This document shows positions 47,386 to 58,085 of a DNA stretch of 64,000 nucleotides, in pieces; position 1 is the first letter of the stretch, and every line of letters starts with the position of its first letter. A program made the position numbers and the translations under genes. The stretch lies in the NCBI GenBank assembly GCA_028571685.1, contig CM053141.1, positions 78,105,833-78,169,832 of the forward strand. The letters are read 5' to 3'. The notes below the pieces were generated by a model, which searched no databases, was not told the DNA's origin, and was given only the letters and a program-made list of their open reading frames with translations. This stretch comes from Heterohyrax brucei. Taxonomy: Eukaryota > Chordata > Mammalia > Hyracoidea > Procaviidae.

Positions 47386-48397
47386 GAGACTATAGAGGGG
47401 GCGGAGTCAAGATGGTGGACTAAGCCCACGTCTCCTTATATCCCTCTGGAAACCAAGACCTGAACTGACAATCAAACAGAGCCTTCTGATCACCTAATCA
47501 GCCCCAGGACACGGCACAGAGCTGTTCATTGGGACTTCATACCACTCAGTGAAAAACCTCCTCTCTTTCGCTGACTCCCGCTCCTGGCTAGCCCCGGCTC
47601 TCACAGACGGAAGGTAAACGCACCAGTCTGACTTTTTTTTTTCCTCTGTCTCAGCTGGCAGGCGGAGCTGGGTCTTGCCTGGCAGCTGGACTCAGACGCA
47701 CTGCTGGGGGGATAGGCAGGCGAAATTCCCATATTCTGAGAGCCAGGCTCGGGACTCTGTTAATCTAGCTATTTTGAGCCTTTCGTTTTGTAGCTGCCTC
47801 AGCGGGGTTTGCGGGAGCTTTGCAGTCAGTGTGCGGGACGCCATGTTGGTACCGAGATTTTAGTGGGACCTCATTCTTAGCCTGGGAGCCAGCGCCTGCA
47901 AACGGGACAGCGCTTCTCCAACAGACAAGTAGTGATTTTGCAGAGTGCTGCCTACGTTCGGGGCCCTGCAACAGAAGCAGAGGAATCACTACCTCTCGGC
48001 ACCTTTAGCCCCTCTGTCTGCTGCCTGTGTGGAGGATGCCATCTTGGATACAGTGGCCGCAGCTGGACCTAATTCTTAGCTTGGGAGCCAGAGCCGGCCC
48101 ACAGGAGAGCACTTTCCTATCACAAAACCAGTACTAGACGCAGTGCTGGATAAGGCTAGGCCCTGTCATCAGAGGCCACCAGGGCAGTAGCATTGCTGTA
48201 TTCTGAACTAGTCTGTTACCATCGGGGGTTGGATATAGTGGCGTTTACTCTGTCAGATGAGAAGAGGGACCTCTACACCTGAAAACCTAACTGACTTGTG
48301 AACTGGTCAGATACCTTTTGCTTTACATTTTAAGACAGCCTAGAGAAACATTTGCAATCCATCCTCACAGTACCTCTTCCAGCCTCTATATACTCAC
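47386..48397 (+). promoter_or_regulatory. L1 5' UTR with tandem units and YY1-like sites
   Basis: This is the most GC- and CpG-rich stretch in the window. YY1-type cores occur at 47409-47415 (AAGATGG), 47841 (CCATGTTGG) and 48039 (CCATCTTGG). The last two lie in two copies of a unit with a period of about 198-199 bp, as judged from CATTCTTAGCCTGGGAGCCA at about 47872 and AATTCTTAGCTTGGGAGCCA at about 48071. L1 5' UTRs act as internal RNA polymerase II promoters in other mammals. Activity here is inferred. Confidence 0.7.
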
Positions 48398-49337
48398 ATG
48401 GGACCCAAAAAGCAACAGACAATTGTGGCATACAAGCAATCACTCATGGCTTCAGAAGGCACACAAACAAAGCAACCAAGGAGTTTTCCAGATGAAGAAA
48501 CTTTTATGAAAGCATCAGGAAGTGAATACAAATTGATTATATACAGAGCCCTTCTAGACCTTACACAAAATGCAGCAGAACAAAGTGAAAAATTAAACAA
48601 GTTGTTCGATCTGATGGAACACCAGTACTCTGAAATCCAATAGATCAAGAAGAAAATCAAAGACATAGAAACTTCCATGCAAAGCCAAGAAAACAGAATG
48701 GAACAAATGGAAAAAAGAGTTTCTGACTTGGAAGACAGAGATATTGATGCCAGCGTCTATGAGCAGAAGTCAGAAAAAAGAAACAAGAAAAATGAAGAAA
48801 CATTAAGAAGCATGCGGGACTCTATTAAGAGGAACAACCTTCGATTAATTGGAGTCCCTGAACAGGGTGAGACATCTGAGAACACAGAGAGTATTGTTGC
48901 TGAGCTGCTGAAAGAAAACTTCCCAGAAATCATAAAGGAAGAGAATATAGACATCTCAGATGCATATCGTATGTCACCCAATATAGATCGCAAAAGAAAG
49001 ACTCCAAGACAAAATGAAACATAAGCAGCAACTTTTAAAGGCAGCAAGACTCAAGGCAAAGCTAACATTCAGAGGGAAACCCTGTAGGCTCTCGTCAGAT
49101 TTCTCAGCAGAAACCATGCTGGAATGGAGACAGTGGCATGACACATTCAAAGTCTTGAAGGAGAAGAACTTCCAACCAAGAATTATATATCCTACAAAAC
49201 TGTCTTTCAAATACAAAAATGAAATTAAGACATTCCCAGATAAACAGAAACTCAGAGACTTTGTAAAAACCAAACCCAAACTACAAGAAATACTGAAAGA
49301 AGTTCTTGGCTTTGGCTTAGAAGACCAAAACCACTAA
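48398..49337 (+). pseudogene. L1 ORF1 (RNA-binding chaperone), broken
   Basis: It begins MGPKKQQTIVAYKQSLMAS. The coiled-coil region is broken by an in-frame TAG at 48641. Heptad-like sequence continues (IKDIETSMQSQENRMEQMEK), followed by an RRM-like part (RNNLRLIGVPE). The frame then shifts near 49005-49014, where a short piece of the RRM/C-terminal linker seems missing. The C-terminal domain (LLKAARLKAKLTFRGKP, FQPRIIYPTKLSFKYK) runs to TAA at 49335. ORF1 protein normally forms a trimer that coats L1 RNA. Confidence 0.93.
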
Positions 49338-49409
49338 CTTTATATTTCAGAATGACACACTACTCAGTACTCATTTAGGGAAGGCTCCAAAGTAAATCAC
49401 AGCTTTGAT

Positions 49410-49766
49410 ATGGAAAGAAGCAATCCAGTGACCATCATGAAAACTATGGTGTCATCATAATAAAAAGAGGGATGTACTACAGTCGTTATAGTCCTTCCAG
49501 ATGGAGACGAAGATGACAAGACTGTAGTAATTAAAATTGGGTTTATAAATAGTTTATTAAGGGGGTTCATAGGGGCAGCTGTAAAGCACAACAAAGATGT
49601 ATCATACCACTTTAAGAAATCTAACACACGAGTCTCAACCACTATAAAACCAGTTCTCAAAAAGGTGAAAAATCAACTCACAAAAAAGAATGTCCCAGAA
49701 CAGACTAATAAGATCAACAGAGAAAACATCAACATAAAAATAAACATATCACAATGGCAGCAGTGA
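49410..49766 (+). other. Coding-like frame between L1 ORF1 and ORF2
   Basis: In the same frame as the ORF1 C-terminus, an ATG at 49410 opens 16 codons that end in two adjacent TAA codons (49458-49463). The frame then stays open for 100 codons to a TGA at 49764. Its composition looks protein-like (TVVIVLPDGDEDDKTVVIK, GFINSLLRGFIGAAVKHNKD), ending in a lysine- and asparagine-rich tail. The last 10 bases before the TGA overlap the ORF2 start at 49754. I do not recognise the product. It may be a lost extra ORF or chance. Confidence 0.4.
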
Positions 49767-52700
49767 ACACATACCTATCAATAATTACATTGAATGTGAA
49801 TGGACTGAATGCTCCAGTAAAGAGACACCGAGTGTCAACTTGGATCAAAAGATACGACCCATCCATATGTTGTCTACAAGAAACTCACTTGAGACCTAAA
49901 GACAGGAACAAACTGAAAATTAAAGGATGGAAGAATATATATCAAGCTAACAATGAACAAAGAAGAGCAGGGGTGGCAATTCTAATCTCAGACAAAATCA
50001 ATTTTAATGTCAAATCCACCATCGTGGACAAAGATGGTCACTATTTATTGCTGAAAGGTTCAGTACACAAGCAAAACTTAACTATATTAAATATTTATGC
50101 ACCTAATGCCAGAGCATAAATAGGTGGAAGAAACACTGACTACGCTTAAAAGAGAGTTAGATGACTCCACAATAATAGTGGGAGACTTTAACACTCCACT
50201 CTCATTACTAGACAGATCATCTAGAAAAAGCCTCAGTAAAGATACGGAAGACCTCATTGACACAATTAACCAACTAAACCTCACTGATATATACAGAACT
50301 TTCCACCCATCAGCAGACAACTACACCTTCTTCTCCAGTGCACATGAAACATTCTCCAAAATTGACCACGTGATAGGCCATAATGCAATGCTCAACAAAA
50401 TCCATACCACTGAATTACTGCAAAGCATCTTCTCAGATCATAAAGTCATCAAAGTTGAAATCAATAGCAGAAAAAACATAGATAGAAAGTGGAACTCTTG
50501 GAAACTGAACAACATCTTGCTCAAAAAAACATGGGTTATAGAGGAAATCAAGGATGAATTAAAGAAATTCATGGATTCCAATGAGAATGAAAACACTTCC
50601 TACCAGAACCTATGGGATACAGCCAAAGCAGTGCTCAGAGGTCTGTTTATCTCCATAAATGCACATATCTGGAAGGAAGAAAGAAACCAAATCAAGGAAC
50701 TAACTCCACAGCTTGAACAAGTAAAAGAGAACAATGGAGGAACCCCTCGGGCACCAGAAGAAAGGAGATCATAAAGATTAGAGCAGAGCTAAATGAATTA
50801 GAGAATAGAAAAACAATTGAAAAAATTGAAAAGACCAAAAGCTGGTTTTTTGAAAACAACAAAATTGATAAACCACTGGCTAAACTTACTAAAGAAAAGC
50901 AGGAAATGAAACAAATAACCCAAATTAGAAATGAGAGGGGAGTTGTCACCACAGATGCAACAGAAATCAAAAATATCATAACAGAATACTATGAAACACT
51001 ATACTCTAACAAATTTGAAAACCTAGGGGAAATGGACCAATTCCTTGACTCATACCACCTACCCAAATTATCACAACATGAGGCAGAACAACTTAATAAA
51101 CCCATCACAAAGGAAGAGATTGAAAAGGTCATCAAAACACTGCCAACCAAAAAAAGTCCAGGCCCAGATGGCTTCACGGCAGAATTCTACCAAGCATTTA
51201 GAGAAGAGTTATCCCCAATACTACTGAGACTACTTCACAGTGTAGAAAGGGATGGAGTACTCTCAAACTCATTCTATGAAGCCAGCATAACCCTGATACC
51301 TAAGCCCGGGAAAGATCCAACAAAGACAGAGAACTACAGACCGATATTACTCATGAACCTAGACGCAAAAATCTTCAACAAAATTCTTGCCAACAGAATA
51401 CAACATATCAAGAAAATAATCCATCACGACCAAGTGGGATTCATACCAGGGATGCAAGGCTGGTTCAACATCAGGAAAACAATTAATGTGATAAACCACA
51501 TAAATAACACAAAAGACAAGGATCACCTGATTTTGTCCATTGATGCAGAAAAGGCATTGGATAAAGTCCAACACCCATTCATGCTAAAAACTCTTAGCAA
51601 AATGGGCATAGACGGCAAATTCCTCAACACAGTAAGGGCCACTTATACAAAGCCAGTTGCCCACATCATCCTGAATGGAGAGAGACTGAAAGACTTTACC
51701 CTGACATCAGGAACTAGACAAGGATGCCCACTCTCACCTCTTCTTTTCAACATTGTGCTAGAAGTTCTAGCCAGAGCAATTAGACAAGACGAAGAAATAA
51801 AGGGTATCTGCATTGGCAAAGAGGAAGTTAAAATCTCCCTGTTAGCAGATGATATGATTGTATATGCAGAGAACCCCAAGGAATCTATAAGTAAGCTACT
51901 CAAACTGACAGAAGAGTTCAGCAAAGTCTCAGAATACAAGATAAACATAAGAAAATCAGTAGGATTCCTTTACACCAACAACGAGACTGTTAAGGAGGAA
52001 ATTATCAAATCAATACCATTTACGATAGCCCCTAAGAAGATAAAGTACCTAGGAATTAATCTAACCAGAGAAACAACAGACCTTTACAAAGAGAACTACA
52101 AGCCCTTACTACAGGAAACTAAAAGAGACTTAGATAAATGGAAAAACCTACCCTGCTCATGGATAGGAAGACTTAGCATTGTGAAAATGTCTATTTTACC
52201 CAAAGCAATTTATTTATATAATGCAATCCCAATACAAGTTCCAGCATCATTTTTTAATGAGATGGAGAAACAAATCACCAACTTTGTTTGGAACGGGAAG
52301 AAGCCCCAGATAAGTAAGGTACTACTAAAGAAGAAGAACACACTGGGAAGCCTCTCATTACCCGACCTTAGAACATACTACACTGCCACAGTGGTCAAAA
52401 CAGCCTGGTACTGGTACAAGAACAGACAGATCGATCAATGGAACAGAACTGAGACCCCAGAGATGACACCATCTGCCTATGAACAGTTGATATTCGACAA
52501 AGGCCCTAAGACATTAAACTGGGGTAAAAACAGTATCTTCAACAAATGTTGCTGGCAAAACTGGTTATCCATCTGCAATAAACTGAATCAAGATCCATAT
52601 CTTACACCTTATACAAAAACCAACCCCAACTGGATAAAAGACTTAAATATCAAACCTAAAACGATAAAGCTCATCCAAGAAAAGGTAGGAACAACAATGG

Positions 52701-53569
52701 AAGTTTTAATACACAATGAGGACAGACTCCAAAATCTGTCAAAGAAACCTCAATCAACAGAAGAGAAAGTAGATAAATGGGAACTATTCAGAATCAAACA
52801 CTTTTGCTCATCCAAAGACTTTATTAATAGAATTAAAAGAACACCCACAGAGTGGGAAAAAATATTTGGCAACTCTATGTCAGATCGACGCCTGATCTCC
52901 ATAATCTATAAGATACTACAAAATATCAATAAGAAGAAGATAAACCATCCAATTAAGTGATGGGCAAAGGAGATGGACAGACACTTCACTAAAGAGGAGA
53001 TCGAGGCAGCCAAAAAACACATGCGGACATGTTCACGATCTTTAGTTATTAAAGAAATTCAAATCAAGACAACAATGAGATACCATCTCACCCCAACAAG
53101 ATTGACCATGATCCAGAAAACACGAAACAACAAACGCTGGAGAGGCTGTGGAGAAAGTGGAACCCTCCTACACTGTTGGTGGGGTTGCAAAATCGTCCAG
53201 CCTCTTTGGAAGGCAATCTGGCGCTTCCTTAAAAAAATGGATATTGATATACCATTTGACCCAGTGATTCCACTACTTGGAATATATCCTACAGATTCAA
53301 GGCCTTTCACACCAACGGACACATGCACCAGAATGTTTACCGCAGCACAGTTCACGATAGCAAAAAGATGGAATCAACCCAGATGCCCAACAATAGAAGA
53401 ATGGATAGGTAAACTATGGTACATATACTCAACGGAGCACTACGCAATGATAAAGAATAACGATGATTCCAGGAAACATCTCCTGACCTGGTTTCAACTG
53501 GAAGACATTATGTTGAGTGAAATTAGTCAGCGACAAAGGGACAAATACTGTATGAGACCTCTACGATAA
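49754..53569 (+). pseudogene. L1 ORF2 (endonuclease/reverse transcriptase), broken
   Basis: The endonuclease is near complete: LNVNGLNAP, LQETHL, IIVGDFNTPLS, KIDHVIGH, SDHKVI. The frame shifts near 50110-50124, where a stop also lies, and again near 50755-50765. The RT frame (about 50761-52957) has [22 protein letters not shown]-type wording, [20 protein letters not shown] and an active-site box reading LADD at 51844-51855, where L1 usually has FADD. A TGA at 52958 cuts off the C-terminal part, which continues in frame with the Cys-rich CGESGTLLHCWWGCK. Confidence 0.95.
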
Positions 53570-54546
53570 GATCTCAAAAACTGACTTGTGTACAGAAGAA
53601 AAGACTCTTTGACAGCTGCAAGGGAGGGGAGGGAGGGAGGGGGAAGGGGGAGGGTTTAGTTTAGATAGTCACTAGAAATCTAGTTGGGAGAAAGCGGTGA
53701 TAGCACACACTAGAAACAAGAACAACATTAAGTGGACTTCAGCATAACTTGAGTAGTCCTTCCATCTTAACTCAATACTGCAAGGATAGAGTAGCTGGGG
53801 CAGGGGGCAGGGGACCATGCTCTTAGGTGAATTCCAGGCCAGTTGGCACAACTAGCGTTTTGCTACGAGAGCTCTCTGCACCCCACATTGGTGAGTGGCG
53901 TCTGGGGTCTTAAAAGCTTCCAAGCTGCCATCCGAGGACACATGGTCCCAACTCAGCAGGAACAGATGCTCACCGAAGACCAAAATGACATGCGGTAAAG
54001 ACAACCAAGAAGACAGAGAGACCCACAAGAGTTGGTGCCTACATCGACTTGGGACCGGAAGAACCGGATGGTGCCCGGCCACCACCAGTGATAGCCACGA
54101 TGGAGCTCACAGAGAGGAGTCTCACTGGCAACACACGAATAAAAAGGGGTGAATCCTAAGATCTCCACTAAAAGACCTCAATTGATGGTCCAGTGGTTTT
54201 GGGGTTCCTCTGAGAGCATGGCCCCGGCCCTGATGCTGCCCTTTCCCATAAATTATAACAAAGGTCCACTCTTTGGACAGGAATGGATTGGACTTGGCAT
54301 TGCAGAGTGACCACATATTGGAAGCACTTTGTGGTTACAGACATCTACAGGATATTATCTTGCTGACCTCTGGATGGAGGAAGGGGAGTGGACGGAGAGG
54401 AGGGGAAAGGAGGTTGTTGGGAGGATGAGACATGTATGAAGCAGAGAGGAATAGTGTGCAGTCACCGGACAGGGAGAGCAGTGGAAGCTGCATATAGGTG
54501 GGCATGTAAATTTATATGTGAATGTACATTTTCACTCAGTTATGTT
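53570..54546 (+). other. L1 3' UTR with G-rich tract
   Basis: It contains the purine tract at 53622-53654 (AGGGAGGGGAGGGAGGGAGG and on), then the same 3' UTR landmarks found in the truncated copies at 22512, 39530 and 12342. It ends TCACTCAGTTATGTTAAAG before poly-A. Confidence 0.88.
53622..53654 (+). repeat. G-quadruplex-type polypurine tract in L1 3' UTR
   Basis: Many runs of three to five G with short A spacers on the sense strand. An older copy of the same tract is at 39614-39637. G-quadruplex potential in L1 3' UTRs is known from other mammals. Folding here is inferred. Confidence 0.8.
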
Positions 54547-56094
54547 AAAGAAAAAAAAAAAAGTAACGGTGTCACACAAACTGTCAAAAAAACATTTCAA
54601 GATCTACTCTGAAGTACAATGCTGTCAGTAATAGGATAACATCCCTACACCTATAAGGAAGACAAGTTAATGTGACTATTATTCAAAGTTCCACATGAAC
54701 CACTACCGCTAAACATAAAGAAATTGAAGATTTTTACCAAGTGTACAGCCTGAAATTGATTAAACACGCAATCAAGATGCACTGACAATTACTGATGATT
54801 GGAATGCCAAAGCTGGAAACAAAGAAGAAGAATCAATAGTTGGGAAACATGGCCTTGGTGGCAGAAACAATGCCAAAGACTGCATAACAGAATTTCAAAG
54901 ACCAACATTCTATCCATTGGAGGTGTCTCTTTTCAACACCGTAAGTGGCTGCTATACAGATGGACCTGACTGGATGGAATACACAGGAATCAAATCAGCT
55001 ACATCTATGGAAGCAGAGGATACAGAAGCTTGTTACCGTCAGTCAGAACAAGGCCAGGTGCCAACGGTGGAAATGACTAACAGCTGTTCATACGGAAGCT
55101 CAAGTTGAAGAAAATTAAAGCAAGTCCACAAGAGCCACAGTACAATCTCGAGTACATCCCACCTAAACTTTGAAATCATACCAAAAATAAATTTGCCACA
55201 TCGAACACTTCATGACCAAAGACCAGATGAGCTATGGGATGACATCACGGATATCAAACATGAAGAAAGCAAGAAGTCATTAAGAAGACAGGAAAGAAAA
55301 AAAAGACCAAAGTGGAATTCAGAAGAGACTCTGAAATATGCTCTTGAACATAGAACAGCTAAACTAAACGGAAGAAATGAGGACGTTAAAGAACCGAAAG
55401 AAGATTTCAAAGGATACCTCAAGAAGAAAGTATTGTCATGAAATGTGCATTAGAAAACCAAAAGGGAAGAACACACTCAACATTTTTCAAGCTGAAAGAA
55501 CTAAAGAAAAATTTCAAACCTTGAGTTACAATACTGAAGGACTTGATCGGAAAATACTGAAAAATGTAGGAAGCATCCAAAAAAGATGGAAAAAAAATAC
55601 ACAGTGTGACTGAACCAAAAGAACCAGTTGACATTCAATCATTTTAGGAAGTAGCACACAATCTACAACCCACAGTATTAAAGGAAGAAATTCAAGTTGC
55701 ACTGCAGACAATGGCAAAAAACAAGGTTCTAGGAATTGACAGAATACCAACTGAGATATTGCAACAAACTGATCCAATGCTGGACGGAAGCACTAACAAG
55801 CTTACATCCCAAAATATGGAAGACAGCTATCCAGACATCCTTCTGGGAGAGATTCATATATGTGTCCACTCCAAAGAATGATGATCCAACAGGCTGCGGA
55901 AAGTAACTAACAATACCATTAATATCACACATAAGTAAAACTCTGCTGATGATCACTCAGTAATGACTGCAGCCATACACTGACAGGGAAATGGCAGAAA
56001 TTTGAACCAGATTCAGAAGAGTACCTGGAACAAAGGATATCACCACTGATGTCACATCGACCTTGGCTGAAAGCACAGAATAACAGAAAGATGT

Positions 56095-56610
56095 TGTTGT
56101 GGACTGAACTGTGTACCCCCCCCCCGACATGTGTGTCAACCTGGCTATGATTCCCAATATTATGTAGCTGTCCAACCATTTTGCAATCTGAAGTGACTAT
56201 CTTATGTGTTGTAAACGCTGATCTCTATTAATAAGGCAGGATCAGAGGCAGCAATGTTAATGATGCAGAACTCCATCTACAGGATAAGGTTGTTTCTTGA
56301 GTCAATTTCTTTTGAACTACAAAACAGAGAATGTAGCAGAGAAAAGGGGATCTCAAACCACCAAGACGTAAGCACTGGGAGCAGATCGACTCCTCTGGAC
56401 CTGGGACACCTGCTCAAAGAAGTTACTAGACCAACAGAAGACTCACGACAAGGACCTCCCCTCAAAACCAAAGAGCGAGAAAGTCTTCCCCTGGAGTGGG
56501 CACTTCGAATTTTGAACTTTGTCTCCTAAAATGTGAGAGAACACATTTCTGTTTGTTAAAGCCATTCACTTGAGGTATTTCAGTTACAGCAGCACTAGAT
56601 AACTCAGGCA
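56095..56610 (+). mobile_element. Solo LTR (family A) inside RTE
   Basis: A 516-bp LTR from TGTTGTGGACTGAACTGTGT to GATAACTCAGGCA, with a perfect 5-bp duplication GATGT at 56090-56094 and 56611-56615. A run of about ten C at 56117-56126 replaces the usual shorter C tract. No internal retroviral genes are present. Confidence 0.9.
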
Positions 56611-57335
56611 GATGTTTACATGTGCTTTACTGACTATCCAAAGGCACTTGGCAGTGGATCACAACACATTATAAATGACATTGTGAGCAATGGGAATTCC
56701 AGAACACTTAACTGGGCTCATGAAGAACTCTACATAGGCCATGAGACAGTCATTTGAACAGAACAAAGGGATACCGTATAGTTTAAAGTCAGGAAAGGTG
56801 TGTTTCATGGTTGTATCCTTTCACCATAGTAATTCAACCTGTGTGGTGGGCAAATAATCTGAGAAGCTAGACTACATAAAAAAGAATTCCTCCAAAACAG
56901 GAATTTGTGGATACAATTTATGGATGACACAGCCTTGCCTGCTGAAATCAGGACTTGAAACACTTACTGATGAAGATCAAAGACCACAGCCTTCAGTATA
57001 AATTACATCGCAACATAAAACAAAAATCCTAACAACTGGACCAATAAGCAATATCATGATACATGGATAAAAGAAGTTGTTAAGGATTTCATTCACCTGG
57101 ATCCACAGTCAATGCCCACAGAAACAGTAGTCAAAAACTCAAAAGATGCACTGTACTGAGCGAATCTGCTACAAAAGACCTTTTTTAATTGTTAAAAAGC
57201 AAAGATGTCACTTTGTGGACTAAGGTACACCTGACCCAAGCCATGATTATTTTCAATCACTTCACATGCACATGAAAGCTGGACAGTGAATGAGACCAAA
57301 GAAGAGCTGATGATTTTGAATGATAGTGTTGACAA

Positions 57336-57534
57336 TGATTATGGAAGAACAGAAGCAGACGTGCATGCTAAGCACAATTTTACTTATGCTTCCTTACTAA
57401 TGTGTAGTGAACAATTTCACACCGGTTTCACTTTGATGTGTAGAAACGAAACATGCATAAAACTGTTCAGTTTAGGTTAGTCAATCAGCACTCTAGGTTA
57501 GCCAGTAAGCCCATGCCTACCTGGCTTACTGGAT
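57336..57534. other. Unidentified 200-bp insert ending in a perfect hairpin
   Basis: The sequence between a truncated plus-strand RTE and a minus-strand RTE piece matches neither. Near its right end CCAGTAAGCC (57502-57511) and GGCTTACTGG (57523-57532) form a perfect 10-bp inverted repeat with an 11-nt loop. A short direct repeat TAGGTTAG occurs at about 57472 and 57494. Confidence 0.5.
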
Positions 57535-58085
57535 AATCCACCCTGGTTCTTGATCATATGCTATCTCCTGAAATAGCTGAACCTCAACCAATTCCTTTTG
57601 ATACAGTGACTGTGTGTATTCCTCCCACCTTCTTTGGATGTTCCCAGTATTGTTCAATCTAGTCCCATAAAGTCCTTCAATATTGCAACTCAGGGTTTGA
57701 AACTTTTCTTTAGTACTCTCCACTTCAGAAATGTGAGCATGTTACCCCTTCTGCTTTTCTAATTTCAGGTCTATGCACATTTCATTATAAGACTGTCTTC
57801 CTGAGCCATCCTTTGAAATTTCTATTCAGCTCTTTAACTTCATCATTTCTTCCATTCACGTTAGCTGCTGTTCAAGAGCATGTTTCAGAGTCTCTTCCAA
57901 CATGCACTTCAGTCTTTTCTTTCCTGCCGTCTTAATGATCTCTTGCCTTCTCCGCGTATGATGTCTTCCCACAGCTCATCTGGTCTTCAGTCATGGAATG
58001 TTCAATGTGGCATCTATTTTTGAGATGGGCTCTAAGTTCAGGTGGGCTATACTCAAGGCTGTACTTTGGCTCTCACAGACTGCGT
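57535..58085 (-). mobile_element. RTE LINE middle part, minus strand
   Basis: Reverse complement of the RTE linker and endonuclease-end region, corresponding to about 55120-55660 of the plus-strand copy (TGAAATAGCTGAACCTCAAC, CTCATCTGGTCTTCAGTCAT). Truncated at both ends. Confidence 0.82.

Larger units (their letters stand above)
47386..54559 (+). mobile_element. Full-length L1 (about 7.17 kb)
   Basis: It starts near GGGGGCGGAGTCAAGATGGT and ends in poly-A at 54547-54562. It has a 1-kb 5' UTR, ORF1, a 416-bp inter-ORF stretch, ORF2 and a 1-kb 3' UTR. The flanks AAAGAAACGG (47376-47385) and AAAGTAACGG (54560-54569) are a likely target-site duplication with one mismatch. ORF1 has a nonsense codon and a frameshift. 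ORF2 has two frameshifts and a nonsense codon. It is therefore unlikely to be active, but it is the best preserved element in the window. Confidence 0.95.
46800..57335 (+). mobile_element. RTE LINE split by a full-length L1 and a solo LTR
   Basis: RTE sequence lies at 46800-47385, 54570-56094 and 56616-57335, about 2.8 kb in total. The order is 5' region, endonuclease (ACACAGGAATCAAATCAGCT near 54980), linker, then RT (TTAAAGTCAGGAAAGGTGTG near 56785). It loses its 3' end near 57335. All frames are broken. The pieces match the other copies at 30667-32653 and 62400-64000. Confidence 0.87.

Noticed and set aside
48757..49279. Minus-strand frames of 96 and 101 codons opposite L1 ORF1
   Set aside because: They mirror the coding bias of ORF1 on the other strand and have no independent support.
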